A stretch of 30,939 nucleotides of DNA, from positions 1 through 30,939 of the forward strand of contig JBOFDK010000055.1 of assembly GCA_051646925.1 (NCBI GenBank), read 5' to 3'. The notes beneath the pieces are model-generated. The model saw nothing but the letters and a program-made list of their open reading frames with translations. It searched no databases and was not told the DNA's origin. This document shows positions 24,427 through 30,939 of the stretch, one piece after another. The stretch is from JBOFDK01 sp051646925 (GTDB lineage Bacteria; Bacillota; Clostridia; Lachnospirales; Cellulosilyticaceae). The position numbers and the translations under genes were made by a program. How positions within the stretch are numbered: position 1 is the stretch's first letter; every line of letters begins with the position of its first letter.

Positions 24427-25683
24427 TTAAAATAACATAGTATTAATTAAATCATCAAATGTTTCACGTCTACGAATGAGGCGAGTAGAGCCAGTAGCTT
24501 CAATCAAAACTTCAGCTACGCGAGGACGTTGGTTATACGATGAAGACATAGAAAAACCATAAGCGCCAGCATCCATAACACCTAGAACATCACCAATATG
24601 AGCAGTTGGTAAAGTTCGATTACTAGCTAATATATCACCGCTTTCGCAAATATTACCAACTACTGTATAAATATTATTTTCAGTTGTAGTTGTTGGTAAT
24701 AAAGAATAAAGTTCCATATCATGGTGAGAATTATACATAATTGGACGTTGAAGCACATTAAAACCTATATCTGTTCCTAAATAAGTAATACCTGAATTTT
24801 CTTTTATACTAGTGACTGTACCGAGAAGAATACCGCATTCACATGAAATATATCTACCAGGTTCAATTTGGAATTGAATTTTTTTCCCATAAGAGTTTGA
24901 AAAATCATGTAAAATAACATCAAGTTTTTCGCCAAGAGATATAAGGTCTAGACGTTTTTCACCTTGTTGTTTATTATAAGGAATACCAAATCCACCACCA
25001 AGGTCAATAAATTCAAGAGAATCAAATGATTTAGCAATATGCAAAATTGAATCAATACTTTGGATATAAGGGTCAGCATCCATAAAAAGAGAACCGATAT
25101 GCTGATTAATACCGACAACGGTTAAATTATAAAGTTCAAGTATACGTTTTACTTCAGAAAGCTCAGATGGATTAATGCCGAATTTAGTTTTTTTGCCAGC
25201 AGTTATTACTTTTTCATGATGACCAGCACCAACGCCAGGGTTAAAACGAAGTGCAACATTAGAATTTGGATTAAGTTTTCCGTATAATTCAAGTTGGCTT
25301 GTAGAATCTAAACTTGTTAAAATGCCTTCAGATATAGCAAAAAGAAAATCTTCTTCAGTTGCATTATTAGGAATGAAAAAAAGTTCATCTGATGTAAATC
25401 CGCTTTGTTTAGCAAGAAAAATTTCACCAGGACTCATAACGTCAGCATGAAGACCTTCTTCGCGAACTATTTTTAAAATATGAATATTCGTATTCGCTTT
25501 TATTGAATAATGAGGTACAAAATTAGTGTAAGATACAAGGTTTTTCATTTCGCGACAACGTGTTCGTAAAATATTTTCATTATAAACATATATAGGTGAG
25601 CCATAATCAGAAGTTAGTTTAAATGCATTATTTCCTTCGAAAAAATTTATTTCATTTGTATAATTATTATTTAAAGTAGCCAT
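24427..25683 (-). CDS. lysA: Diaminopimelate decarboxylase
   Basis: 418 aa, the usual LysA length. It converts meso-diaminopimelate to lysine with PLP. Lys62 in HYSIKANTN is the PLP lysine. Other motifs are HADVMSPGEIFLA, NQHIGSLF, FIDLGGGFGIPY, EPGRYISCECG, the catalytic-cysteine loop GNICESGDILA and DAGAYGFSMSSSYNQRPR. A strong AGGAGG precedes the ATG. It sits between a TrmB-type regulator and a menA-like gene, with no other lysine genes nearby. Confidence 0.95.
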   Translation of the reverse strand: MATLNNNYTNEINFFEGNNAFKLTSDYGSPIYVYNENILRTRCREMKNLVSYTNFVPHYSIKANTNIHILKIVREEGLHADVMSPGEIFLAKQSGFTSDELFFIPNNATEEDFLFAISEGILTSLDSTSQLELYGKLNPNSNVALRFNPGVGAGHHEKVITAGKKTKFGINPSELSEVKRILELYNLTVVGINQHIGSLFMDADPYIQSIDSILHIAKSFDSLEFIDLGGGFGIPYNKQQGEKRLDLISLGEKLDVILHDFSNSYGKKIQFQIEPGRYISCECGILLGTVTSIKENSGITYLGTDIGFNVLQRPIMYNSHHDMELYSLLPTTTTENNIYTVVGNICESGDILASNRTLPTAHIGDVLGVMDAGAYGFSMSSSYNQRPRVAEVLIEATGSTRLIRRRETFDDLINTMLF

Positions 25684-25718
25684 ATAATCCTCCTAATATT
25701 GTATTAATAAAATATTAT

Positions 25719-26399
25719 TTATTTTGTTAATTTAATCATATCAAGTTCAGTAACAAATGATTCACGCATAACACGTATAAGTGATTGGTTTTTTGTATAT
25801 AGACATTGCGGTGAAAAATCTAAATCACCAGTAATAACACAATCAGTGTCAATAATCATATGAAAACCTGATGGTGATTTTTTTTTGATATGAATAGATG
25901 CATTATCTATGTGCAAGTCTTGGTCACAAATAATAGTAAGACGCTTTGTTTTACTAATTGATGAAAGTTCTTCCACAAATAGTGAAATGATTTCTTTTGT
26001 GCTTAAAATATATAAATGTGATTTACAGTCATAAAGCGTAGCTTTAATTTTATTAATAACATTTTCATACCCTTTAATTGTAATGTATGGGTCGCCTACC
26101 TCGATTGGAGATGGAAAAAATTTTTGAATTGCATTTGATACATTATTCCATTCTAGTTCACTAGACTTTAGTAATTCCTCTTTAGATAATGCAATATATT
26201 TTGAAGTTTCACTTTCGATAGTATAGCATTTACCTTTTTCTTGTAAACTATATAGAGCAGCATATACATTTGAGCGTGAAATTCCGCATAACTTAGCAAC
26301 TTCATAACCAGTCAAAGGTCCATGTTTAGTTAAAGTAATAAAAACAGTCGATTCACTTGGTGTAAAACCAAGTTTTTGTAAAGCAGTGTTAAAATCCAT
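25719..26399 (-). CDS. TrmB-family transcriptional regulator
   Basis: 226 aa. Residues 1-75 are a TrmB-type winged helix: LQKLGFTPSESTVFITLTKH, then GPLTGYEVAKLCGISRSNVY and AALYSLQEKG. The C-terminal half (YDCKSHLYILSTKEIISLFVE) resembles the effector part of TrmB-like proteins, related to phospholipase D folds. Many characterised members sense sugars, but the ligand here cannot be inferred. GGGAGAG precedes the ATG. It is first in the minus-strand operon, 35 nt before lysA, so control of lysA and menA is plausible. Confidence 0.85.
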   Translation of the reverse strand: MDFNTALQKLGFTPSESTVFITLTKHGPLTGYEVAKLCGISRSNVYAALYSLQEKGKCYTIESETSKYIALSKEELLKSSELEWNNVSNAIQKFFPSPIEVGDPYITIKGYENVINKIKATLYDCKSHLYILSTKEIISLFVEELSSISKTKRLTIICDQDLHIDNASIHIKKKSPSGFHMIIDTDCVITGDLDFSPQCLYTKNQSLIRVMRESFVTELDMIKLTK

Positions 26400-26428
26400 G
26401 AGCTCTCCCTTTAAGTAGTTACATTTAA

Positions 26429-26572
26429 ATATTTAGTAATTTATTTATTAATCTATTTACTAATTTATTTATTAATCTATTTACTAATTTATTTATTAAT
26501 CTATTTACTAATTTATTTATTAATCTATTTACTAATTTATTTACTAATCTGTTTATTAATCTATTTAAATAA
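26429..26572. repeat. 12-bp tandem repeat with 24-bp higher order, about 12 units
   Basis: Alternating units TTATTTATTAAT and CTATTTACTAAT run with almost no error from 26441 to 26536, then degrade (TTATTTACTAAT, CTGTTTATTAAT, CTATTTAAATAA). A diverged unit (ATATTTAGTAAT) precedes them. The array occupies much of the space between the divergent TrmB-type gene and rarA. Confidence 0.92.
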
Positions 26573-26695
26573 GTTCTTCACATAATAATATAAATGATGT
26601 AAAATAAGTAATTCAAATAGTAGTTCGGTTTAGTACCACTATATTAGATAGGGGAGAAAAAGTCAATACTATTTTCAGAATAATAATAATTAATA

Positions 26696-26704
26696 TGGTA
26701 TAAT
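26696..26704 (+). promoter_or_regulatory. Extended -10 promoter of rarA
   Basis: TGGTATAAT fits the extended -10 pattern TGnTATAAT and ends 35 nt before the rarA ATG. No convincing -35 is present. Confidence 0.55.
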
Positions 26705-26739
26705 TTAAAAGCAGCAAATTTGAAAATAAGAGGTGAATT

Positions 26740-28011
26740 ATGCAACCGTTAGCAGATAGACTAAGACCGGAAGTAATAGAGGATATGATAGGTCAAAGTC
26801 ATATTATAGGTGAAGGAAAAATACTTAACAGACTTATTGAAAATAAAAACATTCCTAATATGATTTTATTTGGACCGCCAGGAACAGGTAAAACAACATT
26901 AGCAAATATAATAGCAAAAGCAACTGGAAGAGAATATGTAAAACTAAACGCTGTCAATTGCGGAGTTAAAGAGATAAAAGAAGTAATAGACTCAATAAAG
27001 AAAGATTTATTTTTCAAAGGGATAGTATTGATGCTAGATGAAATTCAGGCACTAAACCGAAAACAGCAACAAGCATTATTAGAAGTAATAGAAGATGGTT
27101 CAATTACTTTAATTGCAAGTACAGCAGATAATCCGTACTTTGTTATATACAAAGCGATACTAAGTAGAAGTACTGTGTTTGAATTTAAACAAATTGAAGT
27201 AGCGGATATATTTAAAGGATTAAAAAGAGCAGTAAAAAAATTACAAGATATGTATCCTTTGAAAACAATAAATGCAGAAGATAATGCATTAGAATATATA
27301 GCAGGAACATGCAATGGAGATATGAGGACAGCGTTAAATAAACTAGAATTAGTATTTAATATGGGACTTTACAGTAGTTCAAATGAAATAAATATTACAT
27401 TTGAAAATACTATGGAATGTTCTACTGTAAAAATATTAAACTATGATAAAGGTGGAGAAGATGGATATTCAATAATATCAGCATTTCATAAATCACTAAG
27501 AGGCTCAGATAGTAGTGCAGCAATTCATTATTTAGCAAGGTTAGTTAAAGCTGGAGATATACAAGGAATTACAAGGCGATTATTATGTGTTGCAAGCGAA
27601 GATGTAGGACTTGCAGTACCACAGGCAATATCAATAACAGAGTCATGCGTAGCAGCGGCACTACAACTAGGATTTCCAGAAGCGAGAATACCACTAGCGC
27701 AGGCTACTATATATTTGGCACAATGTCCAAAGTCAAATTCAGCAATTATGGCGATAGATGCAGCTTTAGCAGATTTAGATAATATAGAAGTTGGAGATAT
27801 ACCACTACATCTAAAAGATGCCCATTATCAAGGTGCAAAAGAGTTAGGACGAGGTGTAGAGTACAAGTATCCACATAATTATAATAATCATTATATAAAA
27901 CAACAGTATTTACCAAATCCTATAAAAGATAAAAAATACTATGTGCCAGCAGATAATAAAAATGAAAAAATGTTTCAAAAATACTGGGAAGTAATAAAAG
28001 GTGAGGAATAA
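26740..28011 (+). CDS. rarA: Replication-associated recombination ATPase RarA
   Basis: A 423-aa AAA+ ATPase of the RarA/MgsA/WRNIP1 family that acts at stalled replication forks. The N-terminus MQPLADRLRPEVIEDMIGQ is typical. Walker A is GPPGTGKTT (45-53), Walker B LMLDEIQALN with D99 and E100, sensor 1 IASTADNPYF. The C-terminal tetramerisation part has CVASEDVGLAVPQA and FPEARIPLAQATIYLA, followed by LKDAHYQGAKELGRGVEYKYPH with the usual ending. Most homologues have DEIHRFNKAQQ where this has DEIQALNRKQQ. GAGGTGA precedes the ATG. Confidence 0.94.
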   Translation: MQPLADRLRPEVIEDMIGQSHIIGEGKILNRLIENKNIPNMILFGPPGTGKTTLANIIAKATGREYVKLNAVNCGVKEIKEVIDSIKKDLFFKGIVLMLDEIQALNRKQQQALLEVIEDGSITLIASTADNPYFVIYKAILSRSTVFEFKQIEVADIFKGLKRAVKKLQDMYPLKTINAEDNALEYIAGTCNGDMRTALNKLELVFNMGLYSSSNEINITFENTMECSTVKILNYDKGGEDGYSIISAFHKSLRGSDSSAAIHYLARLVKAGDIQGITRRLLCVASEDVGLAVPQAISITESCVAAALQLGFPEARIPLAQATIYLAQCPKSNSAIMAIDAALADLDNIEVGDIPLHLKDAHYQGAKELGRGVEYKYPHNYNNHYIKQQYLPNPIKDKKYYVPADNKNEKMFQKYWEVIKGEE

Positions 28012-28029
28012 AATTTGTTTTAATAAAAA

Positions 28030-28071
28030 ATTAAAGGCAATAACCGCTATTAAGTGATTTTCGCCTTTAAT
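28030..28071. terminator. Bidirectional terminator between rarA and the spoVB-like gene
   Basis: ATTAAAGGC (28030-28038) pairs with GCCTTTAAT (28063-28071), flanked by A residues on the left and ATTTTTG on the right, between convergent genes. Confidence 0.7.
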
Positions 28072-28111
28072 ATTTTTGTATTTAATAAGAAAATAAATAT
28101 ATGTAATTTGA

Positions 28112-29644
28112 TTAACGTAAAAACATCATAATATCGTCTTTTGTAAGAGATTTAAATATAAATAAAAATGATAAATATAATACTCCTAAAATACCTACGG
28201 CTAAAATAGTAGATACAGTTAAAGAAAATATAGAAGTAAGCCAATAAGAATGAATAAACTTCATAATTAAGCATCCACTTATAGCCGCAATACCTGGGCG
28301 TATAATCCAGCTCATAACATCTACTCGTAAAGAAATGTGACTAAGGACATTTAGCAGATGATAAATTGTAACGAAACCAGACTGGATTAGTAGTGCAAAC
28401 ACAAATCCCATAATACCGCGAGACGGTACCAAAATAAAAATAAAAGCAATACAAATAACAGAAGCGATAATATTACCTTTAAATGTAAGTTTTTGAAGAC
28501 CGAGGCCGTTTAACATACCAGTTAAAATACCTTGTAAATAAAGAAAAGGACAAATTACAGCTAATACTTTTAGTAGTTCACCAACTTGATAATATTCACT
28601 ACCATAGCAAATTTCAGCAATTTCAGAGCCTAAAGTTAAAAATAAACAACTAGCACCAATACCAATTAAAGAAGAATATTGGATAGATTTACTTACTGTT
28701 TTATGTAAGTAACGTATATTTTTCTTGGCAGAAGCTTCAGACAGTGCTGGTATAAGAACAGTAGAAATAGAAGTAGTGACCATAGATGGAAAAAATAAAA
28801 GAGGTAAAGCCATACCGCTAAACATACCATACATTGCTAACGCTTCGCTGCTAGATAGACCATATTTTTGAAGTTGGATAGGAATTAAAATATTTTCAAG
28901 AGATACAAGACCAGATGTTAAAAAACGATTTGCAGTAATAGGAATAGCAATAGTTATTATTGTATTCATAAGTGAAACATAAGACTGTGATGGTTTAGAA
29001 TAAGGCAATTTATTTTGTTTTATTTTAAACATTATAAAAGTAAACAAACAAGAGAAAAACTCACCTGCACATAATCCTAAAGTTCCAAGCGCACAAGCAT
29101 ACATTATACCTTTAGGAAGATAAAACCCTGCAAAAAGATAAATAACTAACATTCGTGCAACTTGTTCAATAATTTGAGCTATACCTGAAATAGACATTTC
29201 TTGGCGTCCTTGAAAATAACCACGAATACAACAAGCAATAGTCATAAAAGGTACACAAACACATAAATATTTTAGACCAAGAACAACATTTGGTTCACGA
29301 ACATAATTCTCAGCAATCCACGGAGCGGAGAAGAAAATAAAAATAGAAATTAATAAACTAATAGACCCGGCAACAACAAGCGAAGATTTTAAAGTTCTAA
29401 CAGCATCAGTATGATTGCCACGTCCAGTAAACTCAGCAACTTTTTTTGATACTGCAAGAGAAATACCTGCAGAAGAAGCTGCCCAAATTAACATATAGAT
29501 TGGAAAAATTAGTTGATATAATCCAAGGCCTTCAGCGCCCATAATTTTGGACATATAGATTCTAAATAAAAAACCAAGTATACGAGTAATAAAACCTGTA
29601 ATAGTTAATACAATAGTGCCGGTAATAAGTGCTTTTTTTCCCAT
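28112..29644 (-). CDS. spoVB: SpoVB/MurJ-like polysaccharide flippase of the MOP superfamily
   Basis: 510 aa with about 14 hydrophobic segments. An upstream ATG at 29659 overlaps the ribosome binding site GGGGAG; the ATG at 29644 is the proper start. The N-terminus (LITGTIVLTITGFITRILGF, then LFRIYMSKIMGAEGLGLYQL) is the hallmark of Firmicute SpoVB/YtgP proteins, with a later CIRGYFQGRQEMSISGIAQIIEQ. Family members are linked to lipid II or glycan precursor flipping; SpoVB serves spore cortex synthesis and relatives (Amj, YtgP) serve vegetative growth. I cannot tell SpoVB from YtgP with certainty. It is a single gene. Confidence 0.85.
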   Translation of the reverse strand: MGKKALITGTIVLTITGFITRILGFLFRIYMSKIMGAEGLGLYQLIFPIYMLIWAASSAGISLAVSKKVAEFTGRGNHTDAVRTLKSSLVVAGSISLLISIFIFFSAPWIAENYVREPNVVLGLKYLCVCVPFMTIACCIRGYFQGRQEMSISGIAQIIEQVARMLVIYLFAGFYLPKGIMYACALGTLGLCAGEFFSCLFTFIMFKIKQNKLPYSKPSQSYVSLMNTIITIAIPITANRFLTSGLVSLENILIPIQLQKYGLSSSEALAMYGMFSGMALPLLFFPSMVTTSISTVLIPALSEASAKKNIRYLHKTVSKSIQYSSLIGIGASCLFLTLGSEIAEICYGSEYYQVGELLKVLAVICPFLYLQGILTGMLNGLGLQKLTFKGNIIASVICIAFIFILVPSRGIMGFVFALLIQSGFVTIYHLLNVLSHISLRVDVMSWIIRPGIAAISGCLIMKFIHSYWLTSIFSLTVSTILAVGILGVLYLSFLFIFKSLTKDDIMMFLR

Positions 29645-29738
29645 AGTGTCTCCCCTCATGACAAAAGTAGTATCTTGTACACTTTATGAGACAATCTTCT
29701 AAAATATGAAACAATATCATTTTAGATTATGATTTCGG

Positions 29739-29782
29739 TTGAGGTTATAGGCTGAATTAGGTATAATAGATGAGGTATAATA
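29739..29782 (+). promoter_or_regulatory. Promoter of the alarmone synthetase gene, with duplicated -10
   Basis: TTGAGG (29739-29744), a 17-nt spacer and TATAAT (29762-29767). AGGTATAATAGATG (29759-29772) is exactly repeated at 29773-29786, which puts a second TATAAT at 29777-29782. Confidence 0.6.
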
Positions 29783-29836
29783 GATGAGAAAAATAATAAA
29801 TAAAAAAATAATGTATAAAGGATGGTGACAGTAAAG

Positions 29837-30637
29837 ATGGAAATGAAAAACTGGAAAATAATGCTAAGTCCCTATACACAAGCTGTTGAAGAATTAAAAA
29901 TAAAATTTAAAGGTATTCGTACAGAGTGTATGAATATAGAAGAATATTCACCAATTGAGTTTGTAACGGGGCGTGTAAAAAAAATATCAAGCATTTTAGA
30001 AAAAGCAAAGAAAAAAAATATTTTATTAGACCAAGTAGAAGAAAAAATGGAAGACATTGCGGGAATTCGAATTATGGTACAATTTGCAGAAGATATATAT
30101 AAAGTGCGAGACCTAATTAAAAGTCGTGATGGTAAAGACCTTTTTATAGTAGAAGAACGTGATTATATTAGCAATACAAAGCCAAGCGGATATAGAAGTT
30201 ATCATGTTATCATAAAATATCCAGTACAGACATCACGCGGAGAAAAAAGAATTTTTGCAGAAATACAAATACGTACATTAGCTATGAACTTTTGGGCAAC
30301 AATAGAACATTCACTAAGATATAAATACAAACAAAATATGCCAGACCATCTACAAAAACGTTTAAGTAAAGCTGCAGAAGCGGCATATGTGCTAGACCAA
30401 GAGATGTCAGAAATAAGAGAAGAAGTACTAAAATCTCAAGAAGGTTTTGCTATGGAATCAAACGTAGTAGCAGATATATTTGGAAATGTTCAAGCACTTG
30501 CAAAATGTGAAAATCAAGAAAGTATGAATAAAATATATGAAAAGTTTTGGCAACTATGGGAAGAAAGTAACGTGGATAAACTACGAATGTTAAATAAAGA
30601 ATTAGAGGAAAAAATAAAAAAATCCTATAATGTATAG
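29837..30637 (+). CDS. Small alarmone synthetase, RelA/SpoT domain (RelQ/YjbM-like)
   Basis: 266 aa. It has only a synthetase domain: FVTGRVKKISSILEKAKKK, DIAGIRIMV with the metal-binding Asp, SGYRSYHVIIKYP, and EIQIRTLAMNFWATIEH with the catalytic Glu. It lacks the HD hydrolase and TGS/ACT domains of long RSH proteins, so it should make pppGpp or ppGpp from ATP and GTP or GDP. It is longer than Bacillus YjbM (about 210 aa), with an extra C-terminal helical tail. An ATG at 29822 lies in AAGGATGGTGA; the ATG at 29837 has better spacing. It ends 14 nt before metA. Confidence 0.88.
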   Translation: MEMKNWKIMLSPYTQAVEELKIKFKGIRTECMNIEEYSPIEFVTGRVKKISSILEKAKKKNILLDQVEEKMEDIAGIRIMVQFAEDIYKVRDLIKSRDGKDLFIVEERDYISNTKPSGYRSYHVIIKYPVQTSRGEKRIFAEIQIRTLAMNFWATIEHSLRYKYKQNMPDHLQKRLSKAAEAAYVLDQEMSEIREEVLKSQEGFAMESNVVADIFGNVQALAKCENQESMNKIYEKFWQLWEESNVDKLRMLNKELEEKIKKSYNV

Positions 30638-30651
30638 TAAGGAGTATTCGT

Positions 30652-30939
30652 ATGCCAATTCGTATACCGAATAAATTGCCAGCGGGGGAAATTTTACAAA
30701 AAGAAAATATATTTATTATGGATGAAATACGTGCCACCTCACAAGATATTAGAGAATTACGTATAGTCATTTTAAATTTAATGCCAGTAAAACAAGAAAC
30801 AGAAGTTCAGCTACTAAGGCTGCTTAGTAATACACCACTACAAATAGATATTACATTGTTAAGGCCAGCTACACATTTTTCAAAAAACACTTCTAATCAA
30901 TATTTAGAAACATTTTACAAAACTTTTAAAGAAGTAAGT
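30652..30939 (+). CDS. metA: Homoserine O-acyltransferase MetA, 3' part beyond the window
   Basis: Only the first 96 codons are present; the frame is open to the last base. The start ATG has TAAGGAG (30638-30644) upstream. The peptide MPIRIPNKLPAGEILQKENI, then FIMDEIRATSQDIRELRIVI, LNLMPVKQETEVQLLRLL and SNTPLQIDITLL is the highly conserved N-terminus of MetA/HTS, which acylates homoserine in methionine synthesis. Whether it uses acetyl- or succinyl-CoA depends on a residue outside the window. It probably shares the transcript of the alarmone synthetase. Confidence 0.95.
   Translation, partial: MPIRIPNKLPAGEILQKENIFIMDEIRATSQDIRELRIVILNLMPVKQETEVQLLRLLSNTPLQIDITLLRPATHFSKNTSNQYLETFYKTFKEVS

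Overview
The window is a very AT-rich stretch of chromosome from a low-GC Gram-positive bacterium. Several features point to an endospore-forming member of Clostridia: SpoIID- and SpoVB-family proteins, a rapZ-glmR-whiA-crh block as in Firmicutes, a clostridial-style Tgt, and strong AGGAGG-type ribosome binding sites. A Lachnospirales-like lineage is my guess from the protein flavour; it is not proven. Nothing looks like phage, insertion sequence or CRISPR. The content is mostly housekeeping genes in short operons, separated by good rho-independent terminators and by AT-rich intergenic DNA that repeatedly carries short tandem repeats.

Layout. 29-350: end of an rRNA operon (5S rRNA, tRNA-Gly, tRNA-Leu, terminator). 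414-1121: membrane-anchored protein of unknown function, then a 24-bp tandem repeat and about 570 nt of gene-free AT-rich DNA ending in a clear promoter. 1859-6239: polyamine uptake operon (XRE-cupin regulator, potA, potB, potC, potD), then a small DUF4190-like membrane protein. 6970-11258: murB, rapZ, glmR (yvcK), whiA, a Crh-like HPr homologue and a BFD-like [2Fe-2S] protein, linking cell wall synthesis, carbon flux and division control. 11614-13179: SpoIID/LytB-domain protein. 13401-15207: queA and an acyl-ACP thioesterase. 15391-17320 (minus): a tightly coupled pair, a permuted papain-like hydrolase and a propeller-like anchored protein. 17587-19138: tgt and yajC. queA and tgt both serve queuosine synthesis but lie in separate transcription units.

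19191-19695 is the most unusual non-coding stretch. It has a 43-bp tandem repeat whose units can each form a hairpin, then a relatively GC-rich candidate structured RNA with a possible pseudoknot, several C-rich single-stranded segments and its own terminator. A promoter with a Fur-like box follows and drives a four-gene iron-chelate ABC transporter operon (19696-23432). That operon runs tail to tail into a minus-strand operon (trmB-type regulator, lysA, menA-like prenyltransferase; 26399-23429), with the two final stop codons overlapping in one CTAG.

The right end has a 12/24-bp tandem repeat between the divergent trmB-type gene and rarA, then rarA, a minus-strand spoVB-family flippase, a small alarmone synthetase, and the first 96 codons of metA running off the window. 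I found no clear new defence or mobile system. The best candidates for something undescribed are the RNA at about 19433-19606 and the two-gene surface cassette at 15391-17320.
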